From NCBI GenBank assembly GCA_003671195.1, contig QWPJ01000246.1:26674-90673 (forward strand): 64,000 nt of DNA, in the 5' to 3' direction. Shown piece by piece: positions 17,623-26,551 of the stretch. The notes below the pieces were generated by a model that saw only the letters and a list, made by a program, of their open reading frames with translations, searched no databases and was not told the origin of the DNA. This DNA comes from Planctomycetota bacterium. GTDB lineage: Bacteria; Planctomycetota; Planctomycetia; Pirellulales; Pirellulaceae. The position numbers and the translations under genes are program-made. Each line of letters starts with the position of its first letter. The stretch's first letter is position 1.

Positions 17623-18600
17623 TTAAAACAGTTCGTCGAGTTCCTTCTTGGAAAACGCGTGCAACCATGCCGTCTCGCGGGCGACCTCCTGGGTCTTGCC
17701 CAACGCCTCGCAAATGCGCAGACGGTGGTACCGAAGCGTCGCGTAAATCTCAAGCGTCTCAGGAAGCCCCCGGGAGAGCTCAGGAAACTCCTCGAGCAAC
17801 GCATCGACTCCCCAGCCCTTGGCCTTGCTCGATACTACTGGCTCGGTGGCTACTGGCTCGGTGGCTACTGGCTCGTTGGCTACTGGCTCGGCTTGCAACT
17901 CTTCGGCTTGCAACTCTTCGATGCGGACCAAGCACCGCTCGAGCTTGGGGTTCGCATTCCAAGCCTCGGTCAGCTTCGCAAGCGACTTGTCCATCACGAC
18001 CAATGCCTCTTCGTTTCGGCCCATGCGATGAAGCACCCAACCCTTGGTGTCCAAGTACGACTCGTTCTCGGCGGTCTTGATCGCCATATCGATCTCAACC
18101 AAGGCTTGCTCGAGGTCTTTTCCTGCCAAAGCTCTCATGTAAGCCATCTGATTGTTTTGGACCGCTGTTCGCTCCTCGAAAGGAGGTAAGTTCAAGTTCA
18201 AAATCCGAGCCGCATCGTCGAACTTTTTTCGGTTCGAAAGAAGCGAGGAGATCGCTAAGGCGGCTTCCGAGCGGATCGCCGGATTTTCGATCCGGCCAAT
18301 CCGCTGCTCCCAAAGATCGACATAAAAACTCGATACCGCACTCGATTCGTTGTTGGCCTCGACCCGATCGAGCTGCTTGAGAAAGTTCCGGTCGGCCGCA
18401 ATATCCGGCGACTTTTTGTAAGCATCCTCGAGAAGTTTTTGGGCCTCAACGACGTTGCCTTGATCGAACTCATTGGCCGCCTTGGCCAACATCCATCGCG
18501 CCGTCGTCGCCGGACCAAAGTAGTCCGCAATCACCGGGCCGACCGGCAAACCGATGGCCGCGGCCAAGATCATTCGATTGACAAAAGTACCTGAACTCAT
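17623..18600 (-). CDS. TPR-type repeat protein with signal anchor
   Basis: 325 residues. A hydrophobic N-terminal segment (about 10-26) suggests export or membrane anchoring. Helical repeats in the first two thirds resemble tetratricopeptide repeats (AKAANEFDQGNVVEAQKLLE, LDTKGWVLHRMGRNEEALVV). A linker of ELQAE and EPVAT repeats follows, then a short helical C-terminal part. Likely a protein-interaction scaffold; partner unknown. It lies 202 bp upstream of gyrA on the same strand and is divergent from hemL. Confidence 0.6.
   Translation of the reverse strand: MSSGTFVNRMILAAAIGLPVGPVIADYFGPATTARWMLAKAANEFDQGNVVEAQKLLEDAYKKSPDIAADRNFLKQLDRVEANNESSAVSSFYVDLWEQRIGRIENPAIRSEAALAISSLLSNRKKFDDAARILNLNLPPFEERTAVQNNQMAYMRALAGKDLEQALVEIDMAIKTAENESYLDTKGWVLHRMGRNEEALVVMDKSLAKLTEAWNANPKLERCLVRIEELQAEELQAEPVANEPVATEPVATEPVVSSKAKGWGVDALLEEFPELSRGLPETLEIYATLRYHRLRICEALGKTQEVARETAWLHAFSKKELDELF
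17836..17920 (+). repeat. Two adjacent 15-bp tandem repeats in a TPR-protein linker
   Basis: TACTGGCTCGGTGGC occurs three times plus a partial copy, followed directly by GCTTGCAACTCTTCG twice. On the - strand they code EPVAT and ELQAE repeats. Both units keep the frame. Confidence 0.9.
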
Positions 18601-18723
18601 GATGCGAATTGGTGGTTAGATGCCAAGTTCAACTTTTCCCAGCCGTTATGTCTGGTAGGATTTCTGCGGATGTTCCCCAAGGCCATTATCCCCGGTGTTC
18701 CGCTGCGAGGAAAGACCAACGGC

Positions 18724-18753
18724 CAGGAATGACTAACCCAGGAATGACTAACG
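18724..18753 (+). repeat. 15-bp duplication upstream of hemL carrying two in-frame ATGs
   Basis: CAGGAATGACTAACC and CAGGAATGACTAACG in tandem. Each copy holds an ATG (18729 and 18744) in the hemL frame, upstream of the ATG at 18792 that matches the usual protein start. Confidence 0.8.
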
Positions 18754-18791
18754 CAGAAACGATCCTACCGAGCGACCTTGACCGAGCGACT

Positions 18792-20084
18792 ATGAATATC
18801 GATCTGACCAAAAGCCAAGCTGCATTCGAGAGAGCCAAACGACTGATTCCCGGTGGGGTCAACTCCCCGGCACGAGCCTTCGGAGCCGTCGGCGGCCATC
18901 CGCTCTTTATCGAACGTGCCCAAGGCGCCTATCTGCACGATCTCGATGGCAATCGGTTCATCGATTACATCGGATCCTGGGGGCCGATGATCCTCGGACA
19001 CGCCGAACCGAGCGTGATCGAGGCGATCGTCCAAGCCGCCCAGAAGGGGACTTCCTACGGCGCTCCGACGGAAAACGAATCGCGAATCGCCGAGCTGATC
19101 CTCAAGGCCTTTCCGAGCATGCAACGCGTTCGACTCGTCAGCTCCGGTACCGAAGCGACCATGAGCGCCATCCGTGTAGCTCGCGGCTTTACGGGCCGAG
19201 ACCGAATCATCAAATTCTCCGGTTGCTACCACGGGCACGTCGACTCGTTGCTCGTATCGGCCGGGTCAGCCGCAGCAACCCTCGGTGTGCCCGACTCACC
19301 AGGTGTCACTCCCGGAACCTCCCAAGACACCATCGTACTGAATTACAACGACTGCCAGTCGCTCCGCGAAACCCTGCACCAACAAGGCTCTTCAATCGCC
19401 GCTGTCATCCTCGAACCGGTCGTCGGAAACATGGGAACGGTCATCCCATCGAGCGAATTCCTGACCACCCTTCGCGAAGAAACACGCAATCACGGCGTGG
19501 TCCTGATCTTCGATGAAGTCATGACCGGCTTCCGGGTCGCTTACGGTGGAGCCCAAGAAATCTTCGGGATCCAACCCGATATGACGACTCTTGGCAAAAT
19601 CGTCGGCGGCGGTTTGCCCCTAGCGGCCTACGGAGGACGAGCCGAGATCATGGACCAAGTCATGCCAGCCGGAAAGGTCTACCAAGCAGGCACTCTATCG
19701 GGCAACCCCTTGGCAACAGCCGCCGGTGCCAAAACCCTCGAACTCCTGGCCATCGATCCACCCTATGAGTACCTTGAAACACTCGGCAAACGTCTCGGCG
19801 ATGGACTCCTTGCGGCCGCTCGCGATCACGGTGTCGATGCCCAGATGCAACGCGTCGGGAGCATGATGACGCTTTTCTTTAACCCTAACCCTATCGTCGA
19901 CTGGCCCAGTGCCGACCGCTCCAATCGAAAACTCTTTGCCAAGTACTTCTGGGGCCTGATCCAACGCGGGGTCTATATGCCCTGCAGCCAATTCGAAGCC
20001 CTCTTCTTCTCTCGAAAACACACCATCGAGGACATCGATCGGACCATCCAAGCCGCCCGAGATTTCTTTCAGACGAACGCTTAG
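18792..20084 (+). CDS. hemL: Glutamate-1-semialdehyde 2,1-aminomutase
   Basis: PLP enzyme converting glutamate-1-semialdehyde to 5-aminolevulinate in the C5 tetrapyrrole pathway. 430 residues, the normal length. The PGGVNSPARAF block (20-30) is the family N terminus, SSGTEATMSA (117-126) binds PLP phosphate, DEVMTGFR holds the pyridine-nitrogen Asp, and K269 in TTLGKIVGGG is the Schiff-base lysine. Start ATG 18792 fits E. coli HemL; in-frame ATGs at 18729 and 18744, created by a small duplication, could add 16-21 residues. No other heme gene is nearby. Confidence 0.95.
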   Translation: MNIDLTKSQAAFERAKRLIPGGVNSPARAFGAVGGHPLFIERAQGAYLHDLDGNRFIDYIGSWGPMILGHAEPSVIEAIVQAAQKGTSYGAPTENESRIAELILKAFPSMQRVRLVSSGTEATMSAIRVARGFTGRDRIIKFSGCYHGHVDSLLVSAGSAAATLGVPDSPGVTPGTSQDTIVLNYNDCQSLRETLHQQGSSIAAVILEPVVGNMGTVIPSSEFLTTLREETRNHGVVLIFDEVMTGFRVAYGGAQEIFGIQPDMTTLGKIVGGGLPLAAYGGRAEIMDQVMPAGKVYQAGTLSGNPLATAAGAKTLELLAIDPPYEYLETLGKRLGDGLLAAARDHGVDAQMQRVGSMMTLFFNPNPIVDWPSADRSNRKLFAKYFWGLIQRGVYMPCSQFEALFFSRKHTIEDIDRTIQAARDFFQTNA

Positions 20085-20097
20085 ACCCAAAAAAGAA

Positions 20098-20199
20098 TGC
20101 CCGTCAAAGGCCCCCGCACAAGAGTATGACGCTTATGGCTGCTACACTTAAGTCCTGACCAGATTCACGCTTCCCCCTCGCGAGAGCCCTTGACGGGCA
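20098..20199. repeat. Inverted repeat with 10-bp arms after hemL
   Basis: TGCCCGTCAA at 20098-20107 pairs perfectly with TTGACGGGCA at 20190-20199, enclosing about 82 bases. No poly-T follows, so a simple terminator is unlikely. It may be a folded RNA or the remnant of a small insertion. Confidence 0.4.
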
Positions 20200-20280
20200 C
20201 TGCTGTGAGTTTCCTAGATTGTAGATCGCTTTCGGGTCGCGGAAAGCCCAAAACCACCCCCTCGGGGATACTTCAGGTCA

Positions 20281-20328
20281 TTTTACAGCGATGTTTTCAC
20301 AGCGATGTTTTTACAGCGATGTTTTTAC
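20281..20328. repeat. 14-bp tandem repeat across the kinase stop codon
   Basis: About three copies of TTTTTACAGCGATG, one with a T-to-C change, plus a partial copy. On the - strand the repeat begins inside the last codons of the kinase gene and contains its TAA stop. Confidence 0.85.
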
Positions 20329-21255
20329 ATTGCGAAGCTGGCGAAGGAAGGTTTCCATGTCGGGCGTTCGCAATTCTGGGTTCGGATGCATCGCGGCCAT
20401 GATCGTGCCAGCCAAAACTTTGTCTATCTCTGGACGATGCTCGGTAATCTCTCTAGGAGGTGATGTATCGTGTTGCAAGGCCGCTCGGCCCGTGGTGTCG
20501 GAGATCTGCCAAGGCAGATCGAAGGCGATCATGTGGTAACATGTCACGGCAAAGGAAAATATGTCCACCCGCTTGTCGGTCGAACGTCGCCGCACGATCT
20601 CCGGGGACATGTACAAAGGTGTCCCGGTGCGATTCCCGGGTGCCATGAAGGCCTTGGTCGCCGGAAGCGTTAGCCCAAAATCGATCAACTTGACCTTCTT
20701 CATGTCCTTGAGCACGATGTAGTTTCTAGGGCAAATATCCCTGTGGATGAACTCCTTGCGATGAAGATACGCTAGCGATTCGGCCATTTGGGTGATCAAA
20801 TCGAGCCGCTTTCCGGCCAAGAGATCCTCTTTGCGTTCGGCGATGAGCTGATGCAAACCTGGTCCGTCGATGTACTCCATGACGATGAATTGCTGGCCTC
20901 GATTCGAGGTCCCGTACTCGTAAGTCTCCACGATGTTCGAGTGGTTGAGCCCAATAGCGATTTCGCCTTCGCTAGGCTTGTTGAGTCCCTTGAACCGATT
21001 CTCAAAAAACTGAACCTTGTCCGTATCGCAAAGCTTGACCCCAACGACACGATTGCCGTTGAAGCGGTCCTTGGCGACAAAGAAATTCCCCATCGTCCCG
21101 GAGATCGCCGAGCGAAGCCGCTCAAAACGGGCTTCAATGTCGACCGATTTGCTGACTTTGGTTGCCCTTTCGATGCCCGAAGCATGATCGCTTGGCTTCG
21201 GCTTGCCCTTGCTCGCGTCGGCGTTCTTCTTGAAAAGGCTGTCAAAAATGCCCAT
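20311..21255 (-). CDS. Hanks-type serine/threonine protein kinase
   Basis: 314 residues, kinase domain from about 45 to the end, no membrane helix. Catalytic elements: K74 in VGVKL, catalytic loop HRDICPRN (171-178) with D173 and N178, DFG in IDFGL (191-195), and SPE (217-219) in place of APE. The Gly-rich loop is weak (SGTMGNFF). 'HRDICPRN' differs from the usual HRDLKPxN because the Lys is replaced, a change seen in some bacterial kinases. The N terminus (1-45) is basic and polar. Soluble, target unknown. It is divergent from the ABC ATPase gene, with 171 bp between the starts. Confidence 0.85.
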   Translation of the reverse strand: MGIFDSLFKKNADASKGKPKPSDHASGIERATKVSKSVDIEARFERLRSAISGTMGNFFVAKDRFNGNRVVGVKLCDTDKVQFFENRFKGLNKPSEGEIAIGLNHSNIVETYEYGTSNRGQQFIVMEYIDGPGLHQLIAERKEDLLAGKRLDLITQMAESLAYLHRKEFIHRDICPRNYIVLKDMKKVKLIDFGLTLPATKAFMAPGNRTGTPLYMSPEIVRRRSTDKRVDIFSFAVTCYHMIAFDLPWQISDTTGRAALQHDTSPPREITEHRPEIDKVLAGTIMAAMHPNPELRTPDMETFLRQLRNVKTSL

Positions 21256-21426
21256 CGGTATCGCTTCACTCTAGCGGGCTCGAATCGAAGACTTGTATGT
21301 AGTAGTATACCACGAAGCATCCACTTGGTGAAATTGCGATCCGGTTTGCCGCAAAGGAACGATTCATTGGTACCTACCGCGAAATCCAATCTACTGAGCC
21401 ATTTTATTGAACCGGTACGACCGACC

Positions 21427-22347
21427 ATGAGCATGGCCTTGGAAGTCTCCGATCTTCGCAAAGCCTACGCCGGACACGAAGCCCTCCGAGGAGTGAGCTT
21501 CGGGGTTCGCGCCGGAGAGAGAATCGCTCTCTTGGGACCTAACGGGGCTGGAAAAACCACCTTGATCCGCTGCATCAGCGGACGTATCGAGGTTTCCGCC
21601 GGAGAAATCAAACTCTTTGGAAAAAAACTCGGACAACCCAATGCCGCCACGCAACTTGGGGTCGTCCCGCAGGAACTGGCGATTTATTCAGACCTATCGG
21701 CCCGCGAAAACCTCGAATGCTTCGCTCGATTGCACGGCCTAAGAGGTCGAAAACTCCACGATCGTGTCGACTGGGCCCTGGACTGGATCGGACTCGAGGA
21801 TCGAGCGAGCGATCTGACGGCGAAATTCTCCGGAGGCATGAAACGACGCGTCAATATCGCTTGCGGGGTCATGCACCAACCTGGCCTGCTGCTGCTCGAT
21901 GAACCCACCGTCGGAGTCGACCCCCAAAGCCGACAACGGATCTTCGATATGCTCGATGAATTGAACCGTCTAGGTACCACGATCCTGCTTACAACCCATC
22001 ATTTGGACGAAGCCCAAGAGCGAAGCGATCGGATCGTGATCATCGATCATGGACAGGTCATCGCCCAGGGCCGAATCGAACAACTCTTGGAACAGACCGT
22101 CGGCAAACAAAAACGTGTCTCACTCGAAGTCGAGTCCGAAGGAACCATCGGGAAACTTCCACCGGGCCTGTCGGTCCATAACCCCAGCGGCCGAATCATC
22201 GGAGCTTGCGAAAATCTCGCTGACGAACTCCCCGCTTGGATGCAAGGATTGGCTAGCTCGGGAATTCGGATCAAGAATCTCGAACTCCAAACCCCCAACC
22301 TCCACCACGTCTTTTTGCACCTGACGGGCCGCGAACTTCGGGAGTAA
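21427..22347 (+). CDS. ABC transporter ATP-binding protein (DrrA/CcmA-like)
   Basis: 306 residues. Walker A GPNGAGKT (37-44), Q82 as Q-loop, signature FSGGMKRR (134-141), Walker B LLLLDEP (154-160) and His192 in TTHHLDEA as H-loop. The layout, with a C-terminal domain of about 80 residues after the nucleotide-binding domain, matches ABC-2 type exporters of the drug/antibiotic or gliding type. No permease gene is adjacent, so its partner must be elsewhere. I chose ATG 21427; the frame is open far upstream but that stretch is antisense to the kinase gene. Confidence 0.9.
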   Translation: MSMALEVSDLRKAYAGHEALRGVSFGVRAGERIALLGPNGAGKTTLIRCISGRIEVSAGEIKLFGKKLGQPNAATQLGVVPQELAIYSDLSARENLECFARLHGLRGRKLHDRVDWALDWIGLEDRASDLTAKFSGGMKRRVNIACGVMHQPGLLLLDEPTVGVDPQSRQRIFDMLDELNRLGTTILLTTHHLDEAQERSDRIVIIDHGQVIAQGRIEQLLEQTVGKQKRVSLEVESEGTIGKLPPGLSVHNPSGRIIGACENLADELPAWMQGLASSGIRIKNLELQTPNLHHVFLHLTGRELRE

Positions 22348-22366
22348 CCGTCGGTCTGTGCCACCC

Positions 22367-22420
22367 CGCATTTGCCCCCCAGTATTTGCCCCCCAGTATT
22401 TGCCCCCCAGTATTTGCCCA
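22367..22420. repeat. 14-bp intergenic tandem repeat
   Basis: About 3.7 copies of AGTATTTGCCCCCC between the convergent ABC ATPase and apgM genes; the first copy is GCATTTGCCCCCC. Probably slippage in the shared 3' region. Confidence 0.85.
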
Positions 22421-22440
22421 AAGAGCAGCCAGAGGGCAGA

Positions 22441-23652
22441 CTACCAATCCCCCTGCACAAAGCGGGGCATCAGCTCCCAGCCGCTGGGGATCTGAAGTCC
22501 GCTTTGAGCCGCCGATACCTCGTCGTACGTGTTGGACTTGTCCGAAACGATCCGATCCCCGGCAATTGCAAAAGGTACCCAGCCATGCGCGTGCTTTTTG
22601 GTGCTCACCGGAGTGGGATGATCGGGGGTGATGAGAATTCGATAAGGCCCTTGATCTCGAAGCGCTTGGAGCACCGGCCCGACAATCTCTCGATCGATCG
22701 CTTCGAGGGCCTTGACTTTCTCCTCGACGCGCCCTTCGTGACTTGCCTCATCGGGAGCCTCAATGTGCACGCAAACCAAATCATGGTTCGCCAAAGCGGC
22801 GATGGCCGTTTTGCCTTTGGATGCATAATCGGTATCCAAGTATCCAGTAGCGCCCGGGGCTTCGATCCGATCCCAGCCGACTAGGGCCGCTAGCCCCCTG
22901 AGAAGGTCCACGGCCGTGATCATCGCACCTCGGAGACCGAACCGCTTTTCGAAGTTTTCCAGCGAAGGTGTCTTGCCCAAACCCCATAGCCAAAGATGAC
23001 TGATCGGAGGCCGGCCCTGAGCCAAACGCAACGCATTGACAGGATGATTGGCGATCACCTCGCTACTTTTTTGCATCCATTCGCACAGAAGGTCGCAACC
23101 GGGCCCTCGCGGAAAGTCATCCAGGACCGATCCATCGGTCAGATCGTGGGGCGCTCGCGTCCGCGTCTCGCTCGAAAAAGGTGTCGCCTCAGAAGGCCTT
23201 CCACGGTAGATCAATAAGTTCCGATAGCTAACCCCCGGAGTGAACTCCAATCGCGCATCACCGATGGCCGCTTGGACGCTCGATAAAATCTCTCGAGCCT
23301 CCTGATTGCTCGCATGGTCGGCAGTAAAGTCGACCATGATCTGATCGAGGATCGTCACGGTATTGCACCGGATCGCCCAATCGTGAGGTCCAAGAACGAT
23401 CCCTTGGGCCGCCGCCTCAATCGGCGCTCGACCTGTAAAGAATCGATTCGGGTCGTAGCCAAAAAGGGTCATGTTGGCCACCTCACTGCCTGCCGGCAGG
23501 TGCGATGGGACGTTGTCGGATTGACCGACGAGCCCAGAACTGGCAATCGCATCCATGTGCGGGGTATAAGCCGCCTGCAAAGGAGTTTTCCCGCCCAGGG
23601 ATTCGACCGGATAGTCCGCACATCCGTCGGGAATGATGATGACGTATTTCAT
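22441..23652 (-). CDS. apgM: Cofactor-independent phosphoglycerate mutase, archaeal type
   Basis: 403 residues, alkaline-phosphatase superfamily. The metal-site block YVIIIPDGCADYP opens the protein, LPAGSEVANM holds the conserved segment around the phospho-serine, and the C-terminal metal sites appear in HIEAPDEASHEG and ITPDHPTP. The enzyme interconverts 3- and 2-phosphoglycerate in glycolysis. Start ATG 23652 (MKYV) is the family N terminus; a start 7 codons upstream is possible. No neighbouring glycolysis gene. Confidence 0.9.
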   Translation of the reverse strand: MKYVIIIPDGCADYPVESLGGKTPLQAAYTPHMDAIASSGLVGQSDNVPSHLPAGSEVANMTLFGYDPNRFFTGRAPIEAAAQGIVLGPHDWAIRCNTVTILDQIMVDFTADHASNQEAREILSSVQAAIGDARLEFTPGVSYRNLLIYRGRPSEATPFSSETRTRAPHDLTDGSVLDDFPRGPGCDLLCEWMQKSSEVIANHPVNALRLAQGRPPISHLWLWGLGKTPSLENFEKRFGLRGAMITAVDLLRGLAALVGWDRIEAPGATGYLDTDYASKGKTAIAALANHDLVCVHIEAPDEASHEGRVEEKVKALEAIDREIVGPVLQALRDQGPYRILITPDHPTPVSTKKHAHGWVPFAIAGDRIVSDKSNTYDEVSAAQSGLQIPSGWELMPRFVQGDW

Positions 23653-23742
23653 AGCTAGCGCGATTCGAGCCAAATCCTAGAAACCACCCAAAGCATGTAA
23701 CCGCTCCAACAGACCAACAGCAAAGAAGCTATCAAGAACCGC

Positions 23743-24162
23743 TTATCCATCCTGGCTCCCAATGCGTTCAAATCGAGCCGAGAAGGCTTCGTCGAATTCG
23801 TATTGGTCATCGAAATCCTCTCGGCGGTCGGACTTGCTTTTCCTCATCTCTCGGATGCGGATCAAGTTGTACACGATCTCACCGAAGTCGCCAGTGGTGT
23901 GAATTCCCCAACTGTTCAGGACGGTTTTCGCCAGCGCTCCGTACTGATCGAGCGCATACTCGCGGATGGCTTGGCATAGCTGCTGACCCGTCAAATGACG
24001 GTCGGACTTGCCCTCGTCATTCTCGTTTTCACCGGTATACGAAGGCAAATTCATGACGCGCTGAGCGTAGGCCAATCCTTCGCGGACGAATTGATAAGCT
24101 TCCAGGTGATAGCGTTGGTCTTTGGCCAAGAGTTCCATCATCGCTAGGACATGTTCATTCAT
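23743..24162 (-). CDS. Minf_1886-family conserved protein
   Basis: 139 residues. The sequence matches what I know of the Minf_1886 family, small uncharacterised proteins shared by planctomycetes and verrucomicrobia: an N-terminal helix with RYHLEAYQFVREGL, a central HLTGQQLCQAIREYAL block, and a NSWGIHTTGDFGEIVYNLI block. No catalytic motif is evident. Its start overlaps the ricT stop by 4 bp (ATGA), so it is coupled to ricT and cysC on the - strand. Function unknown. Confidence 0.8.
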   Translation of the reverse strand: MNEHVLAMMELLAKDQRYHLEAYQFVREGLAYAQRVMNLPSYTGENENDEGKSDRHLTGQQLCQAIREYALDQYGALAKTVLNSWGIHTTGDFGEIVYNLIRIREMRKSKSDRREDFDDQYEFDEAFSARFERIGSQDG

Positions 24163-24992
24163 GAGAATTCAGGACCTCGTTTGATGACCGACAAGCACTC
24201 CTCGGGAGTGATCAGGATGCGGCGATTGTCCTCGGTCGCGACGAGCATCTGCTGGGCGAGCAACTCGACATTGAGCACCCGGGCTCTTCCCTCGCGCGTC
24301 AGAATCTCACTACCCGCCGGGGGTAGCTTGGCTGCCAATTCCTCGTAGTGGTCGTTCTCATAGCGAAGGCAACACTTGAGCCTGCCGCATCGACCGGAGA
24401 GTTTGTTCGGATCGAGCGTGGCCTTCTGAAGCTTGGCCATGCGCATCGAAACCGGCGGCATCTCGTGCAAATGCCCCGAACAACACAATGGTCGGCCGCA
24501 ATCCCCATAGCCACCCAAAAGCTTCGCCTCATCCCGAGCACCGATCTGACGCATCTCAATCCTTGCCTGAAATTTGCTGGCAAGCTTTTTGACCAACTCC
24601 CTGAAATCGATTCGATCGGCGGCGGTGAAGAAAACCGTGATCAATTCGCCACCGATGATCCTCTCGATCTCGACGATCTGCATTGGGAGCCCCAAGCTAT
24701 CGACGATGGACTGGCTCTCGGCAGCTTCCTGGATCGCTTGTTTCTTCCATTGGGCCGATGTGGCCAAGTCCGTCGGGCTGGCCGCTCGCTGGATCGATCC
24801 GCTCGGGAGATTTTCAGTCGAGGATTGATTCTGATCGGTGATCTCGCACAGGACCTCTCCGAGCTCGAAACCGCGATTCGACCGTGCGATGACCTGATCT
24901 CCTCGATTCTGCTGAGTCTTCGACTGCATCGAAAAAATCGCTCGATTCAATCCACAACGCACGACATATCGGTAACTGGCAGATGCGTTCAT
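24159..24992 (-). CDS. ricT: PSP1/RicT-like protein
   Basis: 277 residues with the PSP1 C-terminal domain. It has six conserved cysteines in two clusters, C165/C170/C171 (CGRPLCC) and C202/C207/C208 (CGRLKCC). In Bacillus, RicT (YaaT) forms the RicAFT complex that binds iron-sulfur clusters and helps RNase Y-dependent RNA processing; equivalent cysteines are involved. RicA and RicF are not in the window, so the role here may be narrower. The first 60 residues are poorly conserved. It shares 4-bp overlaps with cysC (upstream) and the Minf_1886 gene (downstream). Confidence 0.85.
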   Translation of the reverse strand: MNASASYRYVVRCGLNRAIFSMQSKTQQNRGDQVIARSNRGFELGEVLCEITDQNQSSTENLPSGSIQRAASPTDLATSAQWKKQAIQEAAESQSIVDSLGLPMQIVEIERIIGGELITVFFTAADRIDFRELVKKLASKFQARIEMRQIGARDEAKLLGGYGDCGRPLCCSGHLHEMPPVSMRMAKLQKATLDPNKLSGRCGRLKCCLRYENDHYEELAAKLPPAGSEILTREGRARVLNVELLAQQMLVATEDNRRILITPEECLSVIKRGPEFS

Positions 24993-25723
24993 GAATCCTC
25001 CCCTTGGCCTCTCGGAGAACCACTGGGAAAGATGCCTTCGAGAGCCAAATACTCAAGCACTCTCTGGGCATGTCGCTCAGGGGTCAGTTCGCCGGCTTCG
25101 AGCACCAGATCTGGACTCTGAGGTGGCTCATACGGATCGGTGATCCCGGTGAAAAACGAGATCTTACCCTCGCGGGCCTGGCGGTAGAGACCCTTGGGAT
25201 CCCGCTGCTCGCAGATGTCCAGGGGCGTGTCGACGAAGACTTCAAAGAACCTCAACCCTTTTTGCGATTCGACCACGCTTCGGACCCCCTCGCGATCCTT
25301 GCGGTAAGGGCTCACGAAGGCCGTCAAGCAGATCAATCCTGCCGAAGCCATCAAACAAGTCACTGCTCCGACGCGGCGAAGGTTCTCCTGGCGGTCTTGG
25401 GGGGAAAAACCCAAGCCGAATCGGTCGGCAAAAATTGATCCGTACTGAGATTCAAGCATCGATGGACCTGCGCACAGGCCATGGCGAATGTTGTCCCCGT
25501 CGAGCAGAAAACTCGGACGGCCCCGGGCATGCAACATCCCATCGAGCACATTGGCAATCGTCGACTTGCCCGATCCACTCAAACCTGTAAACCAAACGAC
25601 ACATCCGGTTTGACCCATCAACTCGGCTCGCTGTGCAAGATCCACCGAACCGGTATGCCAAACCACCTTGGGCGATTCACAACGGTCTTTCGGATCGGAT
25701 GTCATGTGCGAGGCAGATTGCAT
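24989..25723 (-). CDS. cysC: Adenylyl-sulfate kinase
   Basis: 244 residues. P-loop GLSGSGKS (47-54), the APS-binding LLDGDNIRHGL segment, and the conserved FVSPYRKDRE and DPKGLYRQAREG blocks. It phosphorylates adenosine 5'-phosphosulfate to PAPS, for sulfotransfer or assimilatory reduction. It stands alone rather than fused to CysN. The region between the DNIR motif and the FSPQDRQENLRRVG block is slightly longer than in E. coli. Start at 25723 or 25705 (second Met). First gene of a coupled trio cysC-ricT-Minf_1886. Confidence 0.92.
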   Translation of the reverse strand: MQSASHMTSDPKDRCESPKVVWHTGSVDLAQRAELMGQTGCVVWFTGLSGSGKSTIANVLDGMLHARGRPSFLLDGDNIRHGLCAGPSMLESQYGSIFADRFGLGFSPQDRQENLRRVGAVTCLMASAGLICLTAFVSPYRKDREGVRSVVESQKGLRFFEVFVDTPLDICEQRDPKGLYRQAREGKISFFTGITDPYEPPQSPDLVLEAGELTPERHAQRVLEYLALEGIFPSGSPRGQGEDS

Positions 25724-25771
25724 GGACCAAAGGTGCCAAAGAGCCGAAGGAAAAACAAGTCGGGTTTAGGA

Positions 25772-26338
25772 CTATAGACCCAATGAGCGTTTGATGCGCG
25801 CGATGGTATCGCTTTCGGATTTCGCCGTCGCTGCAAACCCAAATACCCCGCCGCTAGCCTTGGCCACGTCGTTGACCTCTTCGATCAATTGGGCTTTGAG
25901 ATCCTGGCTTTGCTTCGAGCCGATCGACGAGAAAACCGCCCCGGCACACGACTCCCACGTGGAGATCATCTCCTGGGTTGGACCCTCTTTGAGCCAACGC
26001 TCCAAAAGCTTCGATGCCTCCGAATCGGCCGCAAGATGCTTTTGGGCAACCATGCGGACGGCCGTCACCTCCATAGGATCGGCTTGGCCGTCGGCCCAAG
26101 CCACTGCGACAAGCGGGAGAATCCGAAATGCGCTCAGGGCCTCAGGGGTGATCCCAAGCCCTTGCAAGGCCTTCAAAGTCGCTTCGTCTTGTATCCCCGA
26201 TTCGGCTCGCAATTTCGATACGGCTTCTTCAACCGTAAGCTTCTCCTGAAGCTCCCGTATGAGCTTTTGATCCAGATCCGAAAAGAATGCATTCTCCAAG
26301 GAACGGCATCGATTGTGGAAAGCTTCGGCATCGGACAT
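25772..26338 (-). CDS. TerB-like domain protein
   Basis: 188 residues. Central helical part with LPLVAVAWADGQADPMEV, which resembles the acidic metal-binding helix pair of TerB (tellurite-resistance) proteins. The flanking helices are charged and no signal peptide is seen. Cytoplasmic; no other ter gene is near. The function of stand-alone TerB-like proteins is not established. It lies 48 bp upstream of cysC on the same strand and is divergent from leuC. Confidence 0.6.
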   Translation of the reverse strand: MSDAEAFHNRCRSLENAFFSDLDQKLIRELQEKLTVEEAVSKLRAESGIQDEATLKALQGLGITPEALSAFRILPLVAVAWADGQADPMEVTAVRMVAQKHLAADSEASKLLERWLKEGPTQEMISTWESCAGAVFSSIGSKQSQDLKAQLIEEVNDVAKASGGVFGFAATAKSESDTIARIKRSLGL

Positions 26339-26551
26339 AAGTCAATCACTTCCTTTAATTTCACAGGTCAAAAAGCAACGCGCACCACGGGTAAGTAGGT
26401 TACTATACCTGAGGCTACTTCAAAAGATCAGAGGAGCATATAATTCGCATGAAGTTTCCCCGCCAGACGCTTGACAAAAAACCGCTAAAACTCATAAGAG
26501 TAGCCTTTTGCTGGCCAACACCGCTTGCCTCCCTTTCCCCCAACGGATTCC
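26339..26551. other. Divergent intergenic region upstream of leuC
   Basis: 213 bp between the TerB-like gene and leuC. Two weak promoter-like marks on the + strand: a TATAAT at 26439-26444 with no good -35, and a TTGACA at 26471-26476 with no clear -10. I see no leucine-rich leader peptide that would suggest attenuation of leuCD. Confidence 0.3.

Noticed and set aside
20788..21426. 213-codon in-frame extension upstream of the ABC ATPase
   Set aside because: Antisense to the kinase gene; the ATPase domain begins at 21427.
26449..26551. Leader peptide for leucine attenuation
   Set aside because: The short frame holds few Leu codons in a row and no terminator/antiterminator pair is seen before leuC.
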